Shown one piece after another: positions 1-5,355 of a stretch of DNA of 12,135 bases (the stretch's first letter is position 1; each line of letters begins with the position of its first letter). The notes beneath the pieces are model-generated. The model did no database searches, was not told where the DNA came from, and was given only the letters and a program-made list of their open reading frames with translations. The position numbers and the translations under genes are program-made. Origin of the DNA: DASQUK01 sp046726215 (GTDB lineage: Bacteria > Actinomycetota > Acidimicrobiia > Acidimicrobiales > VFJN01). The stretch is from positions 1 to 12,135 of the forward strand of contig JBKPAA010000139.1 in NCBI GenBank assembly GCA_046726215.1, written 5' to 3'.

Positions 1-302
1 ACGGACGGCCGCCTGAGCACCGCCGCCAACGCCGCTGCACCGGCCGCGAGCTGCGCGTCCGGGGTGCCGACCGCCCGTAGGAACCCCCGCGTGTAGTCAC
101 CGGTCTCCTCGGGGCGGGGCCGGTGGCGGTCGATCTCGGCCATCGCCCGGTAGTGCCCGTCGATGAACCGGTCGGGGTCGTGGAGCACGCCGGCCCGGGC
201 CAGCGCCCGGCTCACCGCGCGCCGGTCAGGAACGATCAGCACGCCGCCGATGTCGAGGCTCACGGCATCGAACGGGGGAAGCGGGGCCCGGCTGTCGCGC
301 AT
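1..302 (-). CDS. HAD-family hydrolase, N-terminal part (gene runs off the left edge)
   Basis: The first 100 codons of a minus-strand gene are present; the rest lies beyond the window edge. The protein begins MRDSRAPLPPFDAV and carries SLDIGGVL at residues 15-22. This matches HAD motif I, with Asp17 as the expected nucleophile. The second Asp of the classical DxD is Gly, a variant found in YihX-like (DLGNV) members of the family. An Arg/Ala-rich helical stretch follows, consistent with the start of a subfamily I cap domain. The ATG at 302 is chosen because a complementary GGAGG (311-315 on the plus strand) lies 8 nt upstream. The gene is divergent from the MBL hydrolase with about 73 bp between them. 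HAD members act on many phosphorylated or halogenated small molecules, so the substrate cannot be told from this fragment. The family call is fairly sure; the function is unknown. Confidence 0.72.
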   Translation of the reverse strand, partial: MRDSRAPLPPFDAVSLDIGGVLIVPDRRAVSRALARAGVLHDPDRFIDGHYRAMAEIDRHRPRPEETGDYTRGFLRAVGTPDAQLAAGAAALAAVLRRPS

Positions 303-360
303 CGGACCACCCTCCCCGGAGGCCGCGGGCGTGGGCAAGCCCCCGCTCGGGGCCGGCCGG

Positions 361-366
361 TACGCT
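361..366 (+). promoter_or_regulatory. Possible -10 element (TACGCT) for the MBL hydrolase gene
   Basis: TACGCT fits the TANNNT -10 pattern and ends 9 nt before the GTG at 376. No ribosome site is visible before that GTG. Together these suggest a leaderless or nearly leaderless message, which is common in actinobacteria. No convincing -35 box is seen, so this is a weak inference. Confidence 0.28.
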
Positions 367-375
367 GGGCCGCTG

Positions 376-1098
376 GTGAACGCACCCGACCGGCTCTACA
401 TCCGGCAGCTCCTCTCGGGCCGTGACATCGCCCGCAGCGACCCCGTGGCCCGCCAGATGGTCAACTTCGCCTACTTGGTGGGGGACCGCGAGACCGGCGA
501 GGCCGTGGTCGTGGACGCCGCGTACGACGTGCGGGGAATCCTCGACGTCGCAGCTGCGGACGGCATGAAGGTCACCGGGGCGCTGGTCACGCACTATCAC
601 CAGGACCATGTCGGCGGCGACCTGATGGGCTACCAGATCAGCGGGGTGCGTGAGCTGCTCGCCCTGAACCCGGTGCCCGTCCACGTCCAGAGCGACGAGG
701 CCGCCGGGGTCCAGCGGGTGACCGGCGCCGGTGAGACCGACCTGGTGCGCCACCGGAGCGGCGACGTCGTGGAGGTCGGCGCCATCGGCATCGAGCTGAT
801 CCACACCCCCGGGCACACACCGGGGAGCCAGTGCTTCTTCGTGGACGGGCGCTACCTGGTTTCGGGGGACACGCTGTTCCTCGAAGGCTGCGGCCGCACC
901 GACCTCCCCGGCGGCGACGCAGCCCAGCTCTACGACAGCCTCACGCACAAGCTCGCCAAGGTGCCCGACCACACCGTGCTGTTCCCCGGTCACCTGTACT
1001 CCGCCGAGCCGTCGGCCACCATGGGTGAGACCCGGCAATGGAACTATGTGTTCAAGCCCCGCTCCGAGGCGGAGTGGCTCGCCATGTTCGGCAAGTGA
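376..1098 (+). CDS. MBL-fold metallo-hydrolase, glyoxalase II / persulfide dioxygenase-like
   Basis: The 240-residue product of a GTG start is a compact single-domain metallo-beta-lactamase-fold enzyme, presumably cytosolic as no signal peptide is seen. The metal ligands are visible: HYHQDH at 73-78 (HxHxDH), His147 in HTPGHTPGS, Asp165 in SGDTLF and His206 in FPGHLYS. The GCGRTD stretch at 171-176 after the bridging Asp is shared with ETHE1-type persulfide dioxygenases (GSH persulfide to sulfite, mononuclear iron) and with some glyoxalase II relatives (thioester hydrolysis, two metals). The two cannot be separated from sequence alone, and no rhodanese domain is fused. The frame is open back to 163, but the upstream part reads Ser/Arg/Pro-rich, unlike a conserved protein, and overlaps the divergent HAD gene antisense. 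The GTG at 376, after a possible -10, is therefore preferred. It ends convergently, 62 bp from the ASCH-like gene. Confidence 0.85.
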   Translation: MNAPDRLYIRQLLSGRDIARSDPVARQMVNFAYLVGDRETGEAVVVDAAYDVRGILDVAAADGMKVTGALVTHYHQDHVGGDLMGYQISGVRELLALNPVPVHVQSDEAAGVQRVTGAGETDLVRHRSGDVVEVGAIGIELIHTPGHTPGSQCFFVDGRYLVSGDTLFLEGCGRTDLPGGDAAQLYDSLTHKLAKVPDHTVLFPGHLYSAEPSATMGETRQWNYVFKPRSEAEWLAMFGK

Positions 1099-1116
1099 CC
1101 CCCGAATTTTGGGGTT
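1098..1116. terminator. Short hairpin after the MBL gene, possible terminator
   Basis: ACCCC and GGGGT flank an AT-rich centre (CGAATTTT) right after the stop codon of the MBL gene. This gives a 5-bp stem, or about 6 bp if a G-U pair is allowed. It sits between two convergent genes, where termination is expected. It is short and has only a four-T run inside the loop, so confidence is low. Confidence 0.25.
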
Positions 1117-1160
1117 ACCGGTGCCATGGCGCCTCCATCCACCACAAGTTGGGGGCGGGG

Positions 1161-1736
1161 TCAGAGCCGCTCGAGCACCGTTCGGCCCCGCGGCGACAGC
1201 CGGTAGCCCACGTCGAGGCTCTCCGTCAGGCCCAGCTGCTTCAGCTTGCGCACGTCCGTCTTGAACGGCTGCGTCTCCCGGCCCAGCGACGCCGCCAGGT
1301 CGGCCGCCCGTACGGCCGGGCGCGCCGCGATCAGGCGCAGGACGGTTACGGTCCAGGGACCTTGGCGGCTGGCCCGATCGAGCCGCGCCAGCCGGGCCCG
1401 GATGCGCGCCAGCTCGTCGTCCGGCACCGCCGCATCCTCCCGCAGCACCAGCCGGGGGTCGGCGCCGGCGTAGTGGAAGGCGATGCGATAGAGGGTGCCG
1501 TTCGGGTGCCGTGCCAGCTCCGCCCGCAGCTCGGCCCGGTCGCGGTAGCCGGCCCGTCGGGCGTTGTCCTCGGTGACGTCGCGGACATCGACAACGTCGA
1601 CTGCGTCGATGGCCAGCACCCCCGCCGGCGTGAGCTGCGTGCCGCCCGCCTTGACGCCCGCCCGCCGCCAACGGCGGAACGCCAGATCGACCGACCCGTC
1701 CGCCAGCCCGGACCAGAACCGCTGCGGGAACAGCAT
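1161..1736 (-). CDS. ASCH-like domain fused to a winged helix-turn-helix
   Basis: This is a 191-residue protein with two parts. Residues 1-96 (MLFPQRFW, FRRWRR, TLYRIAFHYAG) look like the small beta-barrel ASCH fold, known for binding RNA or modified nucleotides; the call rests on overall pattern recognition. Residues 126-191 form a winged helix-turn-helix: VTVLRLIAARP, ADLAASLGRE, FKTDVRKLKQLGLTESLDVGYRLSPRGR, with the wing near the C-terminus. A charged helix (about 106-122) joins them. The protein could be a DNA-binding regulator that responds to a nucleotide or RNA ligand, but this is inference. The start ATG has no clear ribosome site. A TAGCGT hexamer 6 nt upstream suggests a leaderless transcript. 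It is divergent from the nitronate monooxygenase gene (107 bp apart), a common layout for a regulator and its target. Confidence 0.68.
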   Translation of the reverse strand: MLFPQRFWSGLADGSVDLAFRRWRRAGVKAGGTQLTPAGVLAIDAVDVVDVRDVTEDNARRAGYRDRAELRAELARHPNGTLYRIAFHYAGADPRLVLREDAAVPDDELARIRARLARLDRASRQGPWTVTVLRLIAARPAVRAADLAASLGRETQPFKTDVRKLKQLGLTESLDVGYRLSPRGRTVLERL

Positions 1737-1742
1737 CTCGGC

Positions 1743-1748
1743 ACGCTA
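1743..1748 (-). promoter_or_regulatory. Candidate -10 (TAGCGT) for the ASCH-like gene, leaderless
   Basis: On the minus strand TAGCGT is followed by six bases and then the ATG. With the usual 6-7 bases from -10 to the transcription start, transcription would begin at or next to the ATG. No GGAGG-like site is present. No -35 is convincing. Confidence 0.35.
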
Positions 1749-1786
1749 GTGGGGCGGCTCGTAACGCTCGCCCTGGGTGCCGGCCC

Positions 1787-1800
1787 ATCAAGCGTTTGAT
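1787..1800. promoter_or_regulatory. Imperfect palindrome upstream of the nitronate monooxygenase gene, possible operator
   Basis: ATCAAGCGTTTGAT is a 14-bp palindrome with one mismatched pair (12 of 14 positions symmetric). It lies 4 bp upstream of a TAGCCT hexamer (1805-1810) that could be the -10 of the plus-strand gene starting at 1844. The location between divergent genes, one of which encodes a winged-helix protein, suggests a regulator binding site. The link to that regulator is only inference. Confidence 0.32.
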
Positions 1801-1843
1801 TGCGTAGCCTGCGCTCGACGTCACGAGTAGGGGGACGAGCCGG

Positions 1844-2974
1844 ATGCGCACCGAGATCTGCGACCGACTGGGGATCGAGTTCCCGATCTTCGCGTTCAGC
1901 CACTGCCGCGACGTGGTGGCGGCAGTGTCCAAGGCCGGTGGGTTGGGTGTGCTGGGCGCGGTTGGCTTCGATCCGGCGCAGCTCGAGGTCGAGTTGGCCT
2001 GGCTCGACGAGCACGTGGGCGAGCGGCCCTACGGGGTCGACATCGTCATCCCCAGCCGGTACGAGGGCATGGACCTCGACATGAGCGCCGACGAGCTGGA
2101 GACGGAGCTGGCCAAGCACGTTCCCCAGGAGCACCGAGACTTCGGTGCCAAGCTGCTCGCCGACCACGGCGTGCCCGAGCTGCCGCCCGACCAGAAGCAC
2201 CACGAGCTGTTGGGCTGGACCACCGCCACGGCCGAGCCGCAGGTCGACGTCATCCTCCGCCACGACAAGGCGCGCCTGGTCGCCAACGCGCTGGGGACGC
2301 CACCGGCCGACGTGGTGGCCCGGATCCAGGCCGCGGACCGGCTGGTGGGGGCGCTCTGCGGGTCGGTTCGCCATGCCCTGAGCCACCGCGAGGCGGGGCT
2401 CGACTTCGTGGTGTGCCAGGGCACCGAGGGCGGGGGGCACTGCGGCGAGGTGGCGTCGGTGGTGCTGTGGCCGCAGGTGATCGACGCCGTCGATCCGCTG
2501 CCGGTGCTGGCGGCCGGCGGCATCGCCAACGGCCGGCAGATGGCGGCGGCGATGGCGATGGGCGCCGCCGGGGTGTGGACCGGCTCGCTCTGGCTCACGG
2601 TCGAGGAGGCCGACGTGCCCCCGGAGCAGATGCGGACCTACCTGGATGCCACCAGCCACGACACCGTCCGCTCGCGCTCCTTCACCGGCAAGCCGTGCCG
2701 CATGCTGCGCAACGACTGGACCGACGCCTGGGATGGTCCCAGCTCCCCCGGTCCGCTGCCCATGCCGCTGCAGATGATGGTGGCGCTGGACGCAGTTCAG
2801 CGGGGCCACAGGTACCCCGAGGCCGCCAAGGATGTGGACTTCAACCCCGTCGGCCAGGTGGTCGGGATGATGAACCGCGTCGAGCGGTCCGCCGACGTCG
2901 TTCATCGCCTGGTCGACGAGTACCTCGATGCCTGCGAGCGCCTGACCAGCCTCAACCAGCGTGCGCTCACGTGA
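1844..2974 (+). CDS. Nitronate monooxygenase family (2-nitropropane dioxygenase-like) flavoprotein
   Basis: This 376-residue FMN-dependent TIM-barrel protein has a length typical of the actinobacterial members of the family (M. tuberculosis Rv1533-like, from memory). Family enzymes oxidise alkyl nitronates, such as the respiratory toxin propionate-3-nitronate, using O2; others in the superfamily are enoyl-ACP reductases or have unknown substrates. Visible features are the N-terminal SKAGGLGVLGA (29-39), GTEGGGHCGEV (193-203) with the expected catalytic base His199, AAGGIANG (223-230) for the FMN phosphate, and SRSFTGKPCRML (277-288). The start is fixed by an AGGGGGA stretch 8 nt before the ATG. 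The gene stands alone on the plus strand, divergent from the ASCH-like/winged-helix gene and convergent with the PH-domain gene. No frameshift or missing motif is seen. The family is sure; the physiological substrate is not. Confidence 0.9.
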   Translation: MRTEICDRLGIEFPIFAFSHCRDVVAAVSKAGGLGVLGAVGFDPAQLEVELAWLDEHVGERPYGVDIVIPSRYEGMDLDMSADELETELAKHVPQEHRDFGAKLLADHGVPELPPDQKHHELLGWTTATAEPQVDVILRHDKARLVANALGTPPADVVARIQAADRLVGALCGSVRHALSHREAGLDFVVCQGTEGGGHCGEVASVVLWPQVIDAVDPLPVLAAGGIANGRQMAAAMAMGAAGVWTGSLWLTVEEADVPPEQMRTYLDATSHDTVRSRSFTGKPCRMLRNDWTDAWDGPSSPGPLPMPLQMMVALDAVQRGHRYPEAAKDVDFNPVGQVVGMMNRVERSADVVHRLVDEYLDACERLTSLNQRALT

Positions 2975-2990
2975 CCGGCGAGCCGGTCAC
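2971..2990. terminator. Perfect 9-bp-arm inverted repeat covering both stop codons of a convergent gene pair
   Basis: GTGACCGGC and GCCGGTCAC flank a two-base GA centre, giving a perfect 20-bp inverted repeat. The plus-strand stop (2972-2974) lies in the left arm and the minus-strand stop (2987-2989) in the right arm. The structure is symmetric, so it would fold in either transcript, as expected of a bidirectional terminator. There is no following T-run, but many actinobacterial terminator hairpins lack one. Confidence 0.55.
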
Positions 2991-4096
2991 TGACGGTCGC
3001 GCCCCCAGGTCACGCTCGACTCCGGGCCTTCGCGCAGCAGATCGGAGGCCTCCGACGTCGACGAGTCGTCACCGCCGCTCCCCTCGCCGGCACCCTCGCG
3101 ATCCCCCTCGTCACCAGCGGCGTCCGGCGGGCGGGTGCGACCGCCCTCCCTCATCCGACGGGGATCGCCGTACAGGACCGGATCGGTGCCCTCCCGTGGG
3201 GGACGCGGCGCGGCGCCGGTGCCCGGGATCCGCCGATGCCCGATGGGCACCTCGAGCCCGGCCTCGGCCGCCCGCCGCTCGCGGCGGCGGCGCCTGACCT
3301 CGCGGACCCGGTCCCGCAGGCCGATCCGCTGCTCGGACAGCACCACCCCGGCCGGGCCCGCCTGGCCCAGCTCCTCCCAGCCTGGGGCGATGGGACCCTG
3401 CTTGGCCACCACCATGTCGACCAGGTACCTGTTGAACACCATCGGCTTGGATACGCCGGCGAGGTCGCGCAGGCCGGAGTCCTCGTTGGCCGACTCGATG
3501 TGGAGGGTGGCGTAGCCGAGAACTCGACCGAGCCAGCTCTGGTCGAACGTGAGGTCGGTGACGCGCATCCAGGGGATCGAGTGGACCCGGCGGGTCACGA
3601 TTCCCGAGACACGCATGATGCGGACGTTGGTGATGACGTAGCTCGTGTAACGCTCGCCCAACCGCTTGAGGACCAGCACGAGCAAGACGACGGCCAGCAC
3701 CAAGAACGTGAGCAGTATGGCGGTCGTGGAACCGTTGAGGATCACGCCCACGAACAGGCCGGCGGCGACGAACATCCCCAGCACGAGGAGGATGTGTTCG
3801 CTGATGAATGCCTGGAGCGAGGGGTGATCGTTGTAGATCATGCGCTCGCCGTGGCCGAGGTAATCCTCGATGATCTCGTCCGGCAGCGGCAGCCACGCCC
3901 GCCGCCACGCGACCAGGCGCCGGCGCACTCGGGTGCGCCAACGGGGCCGCCCCAATGTCGGCTCGAGGCCGGCTGACTCCAACTCACGAAGCTGATCCGG
4001 CAGATGGGCCGTGTACGGGTCGGGCCCGCGCCCGGGGTAATAGGGATCGAGCGTGCCGCCCAGTGCGTCGCGCTCGCGACGCCGGCGGCCGGTCAC
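2987..4096 (-). CDS. PH-domain (bPH2/YdbT-like) membrane protein with long charged tail
   Basis: This is a 369-residue membrane protein. The N-terminal part (1-100) is hydrophilic and Arg-rich and contains LPDEIIEDYLGHGERMIY. Two membrane helices follow at about 101-121 and 124-143. A bacterial PH domain of the YdbT/bPH2 type covers about 148-230, with GERYTSYVITNVRIMRVSGI, RVHSIPWMRVTDLTF and LGYATLHIESA. Residues 240-369 are Arg/Glu/Gly/Pro-rich and probably disordered, with an acidic Ser/Glu/Asp stretch near the end. The frame is open up to 4261, but the GTG at 4096 is chosen. It overlaps the stop of the upstream small membrane protein (GTGA) and has GAGGGG 9 nt upstream, so the two are translationally coupled. 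Family members are of unknown function; roles at the cell envelope are suspected. The gene ends in a shared hairpin with the convergent flavoprotein gene. Confidence 0.82.
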   Translation of the reverse strand: MTGRRRRERDALGGTLDPYYPGRGPDPYTAHLPDQLRELESAGLEPTLGRPRWRTRVRRRLVAWRRAWLPLPDEIIEDYLGHGERMIYNDHPSLQAFISEHILLVLGMFVAAGLFVGVILNGSTTAILLTFLVLAVVLLVLVLKRLGERYTSYVITNVRIMRVSGIVTRRVHSIPWMRVTDLTFDQSWLGRVLGYATLHIESANEDSGLRDLAGVSKPMVFNRYLVDMVVAKQGPIAPGWEELGQAGPAGVVLSEQRIGLRDRVREVRRRRRERRAAEAGLEVPIGHRRIPGTGAAPRPPREGTDPVLYGDPRRMREGGRTRPPDAAGDEGDREGAGEGSGGDDSSTSEASDLLREGPESSVTWGRDRQ

Positions 4097-4266
4097 TCCG
4101 TCAGGCCCCTCAGGAACTCGGTGCTCTTGTCGAGGGCGTCCGACAGCCAGGATCCGACGGTTGAGAGGAAATCGCCGAACGCATTGGCCGTGCCGGCGGG
4201 GTTCTTCCAGATCGCCACGATCACGAACAATGCCGCGATCCAAAGCAGGGCTCTTCCCCAAGTCAT
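4093..4266 (-). CDS. Small single-helix membrane protein coupled to the PH-domain gene
   Basis: The 57-residue product begins MTWGRALLWIAALF. It has one hydrophobic helix (residues 5-19) followed by an amphipathic stretch (NAFGDFLSTVGSWLSDALDKSTEFLRGL). I do not recognise a family. The ATG at 4266 is chosen over an in-frame upstream start at 4323 because GGAGG (complement of 4276-4280) lies 9 nt upstream and a well-formed promoter and palindrome lie just beyond. Its stop overlaps the GTG of the PH-domain gene by 4 nt, so the two products are probably made together and may act together in the membrane. Codon usage matches the neighbours. That it is a real gene is supported by the ribosome site, the promoter and the coupling; its function is unknown. 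Confidence 0.7.
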   Translation of the reverse strand: MTWGRALLWIAALFVIVAIWKNPAGTANAFGDFLSTVGSWLSDALDKSTEFLRGLTE

Positions 4267-4294
4267 CTCATCGGTCCTCCGGATCGTGTGCTTG

Positions 4295-4311
4295 TTCCCA
4301 CTAGGTGGGAA
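4295..4311. promoter_or_regulatory. Palindrome with perfect 7-bp arms in the 5' leader of the small-membrane/PH operon
   Basis: TTCCCAC and GTGGGAA are separated by TAG. The site lies 12 nt downstream of the -10 box of the minus-strand promoter, about +6 to +22 of the expected transcript, and ends 28 nt before the ATG. It could be an operator for a dimeric repressor or a small leader hairpin. The cognate regulator is not evident. Confidence 0.5.
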
Positions 4312-4323
4312 AAGCCGCGGCAA

Positions 4324-4353
4324 ATTCTACCGATGTGATTCGGACTTATTCAA
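4324..4353 (-). promoter_or_regulatory. Housekeeping-type promoter for the small-membrane/PH operon
   Basis: On the minus strand TTGAAT (4353-4348) and TAGAAT (4329-4324) are separated by 18 bases. Each box is a close match to the vegetative sigma consensus (TTGACA, TATAAT). This AT-rich patch stands out from the roughly 70% GC background. The transcription start would be near 4317, giving a leader of about 50 nt that contains the palindrome and a GGAGG site. Confidence 0.65.
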
Positions 4354-4638
4354 TGACGAGATGGATCGAGATCAGTCTGGTGGGTGGGCGCCGTGCGAAG
4401 CGTAGTCCCGCTGTCGCTGCCCGTCTCGCAGTCGTGGCACCACGCGCCCCGCCGCATGGCGTCAGCCAGTTGCAGGTCGGTGAGCCCATCGGCGGGCGCC
4501 ACCACGGAGGCGATGCCGCGGGCGGTCCCGCACCCCGGCGGCGTCGGGCCGGGTCAGCTTCACCTCGGCGGGCCCCAGGCGCGGGACGCTCGTGCGCGGC
4601 AACCTACCGGTGCCGGCGGCGATTGCGACGAGGTCGGG
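4354..4638. other. Gene-free stretch after kdpE, with a possible decayed small gene on the minus strand
   Basis: No confident gene is seen in these 285 bases. On the minus strand a GTG at 4563 opens a coding-like frame (VKLTRPDAAGVRDRP) that soon loses sense. A second frame then looks coding from about 4520 to the TGA at 4350-4352, including ASVVAPADGLTDLQLADAM and a WCHDC pair of cysteines. Joining them would need one frameshift, so this may be a small relic, a sequencing error or chance. No ribosome site precedes the second frame's GTG at 4505. A weak 5-bp stem (CGGCA 4597-4601, TGCCG 4611-4615) 24-42 bases past the kdpE stop is the only terminator-like structure, and it has no T-run. Confidence 0.3.
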
Positions 4639-5355
4639 TCAGGCGTCGGGGCCCTCGAAGCGGTAGCCCATGCCGGGCTCGGTTATGAAGTAACGCGGGC
4701 GCGACGGGTCGGGCTCGAGCTTGCGGCGGATGTGCGCCATGTGCACCCGCAGGTAGTTGGTCTCCTCGCCGTACTGCGGGCCCCAGACGTCCTGCAGCAG
4801 CTGTCGCTGCGACACGAGCTTGCCGGCGTTGCGGACGAGCACCTCGACCAGCCCCCACTCGGTGGGCGTGAGCCGGACTTCGCCCTCGGGCCCGGCGACG
4901 CGCTTTGCCGCCAGGTCGACGGTGAAGTCCGGCGTCATCACGAGGGCGCTCTCGGGCGCCGGTGCGATGCGGCGGAGCGCGGCGCGCAGGCGGGCCAGCA
5001 GCTCGTCCATGCCGAACGGCTTGGTGACGTAGTCGTCGGCGCCCGCGTCGAGGGCCGCCACCTTGTCGTGCTCGGCGCCGCGGGCCGACAGGATGATGAT
5101 CGGGACCGCGGTCCAGCCCCTCAGGCCCTCGATCACCTCGATGCCGGAGATGCCGGGCAGGCCGAGGTCGAGGATGACCGCGTCGGGCCGGTGGTGGGCG
5201 GCCAGCTGCAACGCCTCCTCGCCGGTCGGCGCCAGGTCGACGTGGTACCCGCGGGCGCGCAGGTTGGTCCCGAGCGCCCGCAGCATGGGCGACTCGTCGT
5301 CGACTACCAACACCCGGCTCGGTGCGGCGCTGCCGGCCACCGCCTCGCTCATCAC
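4639..5355 (-). CDS. kdpE: KdpE, OmpR-family response regulator of potassium transport
   Basis: This is a 238-residue, two-domain response regulator. The receiver domain (about 14-127) has the acidic pair Asp19/Asp20, the phosphoacceptor Asp63 (ILDLGLP), the conserved hydroxyl residue Ser90 and Lys112 (TKPF). The winged-helix effector domain (about 140-236) contains LTPTEWGLVEVLVRNAGKLVS, the WGPQYGEETNYLRVHMAHIR recognition region typical of KdpE, and a C-terminal GMGYRF. KdpD phosphorylates KdpE when K+ is limiting, and KdpE then activates kdpFABC. The gene overlaps the end of kdpD. Two starts are possible: GTG at 5355, with GGAGG 7 nt upstream (preferred on spacing), or ATG at 5352 with 10 nt spacing. 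It is the last gene of the sensor operon. All catalytic residues are present. Confidence 0.93.
   Translation of the reverse strand: MMSEAVAGSAAPSRVLVVDDESPMLRALGTNLRARGYHVDLAPTGEEALQLAAHHRPDAVILDLGLPGISGIEVIEGLRGWTAVPIIILSARGAEHDKVAALDAGADDYVTKPFGMDELLARLRAALRRIAPAPESALVMTPDFTVDLAAKRVAGPEGEVRLTPTEWGLVEVLVRNAGKLVSQRQLLQDVWGPQYGEETNYLRVHMAHIRRKLEPDPSRPRYFITEPGMGYRFEGPDA

Noticed and set aside
163..375. N-terminal extension of the MBL hydrolase from an upstream ATG
   Set aside because: The extra 71 residues are Ser/Arg/Pro-rich, unlike the family, and lie antisense to the start of the HAD gene. Family members begin close to the GTG at 376.
1120..1133. Near-palindrome GGTGCCATGGCGCC between the MBL and ASCH-like genes
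   Set aside because: It leaves no usable loop for a hairpin, and such GC palindromes arise easily at this base composition. There is no positional link to a promoter.
226..1932. A 568-codon minus-strand open frame across the MBL and ASCH-like genes
   Set aside because: Its composition is shadow-like, and it conflicts with the MBL gene with its intact metal motifs and with the ASCH-like frame.
4597..4615. Small stem downstream of kdpE as a terminator
   Set aside because: The stem has only five pairs, a 9-base loop and no T-run, so it is noted only in the description of the gene-free stretch.
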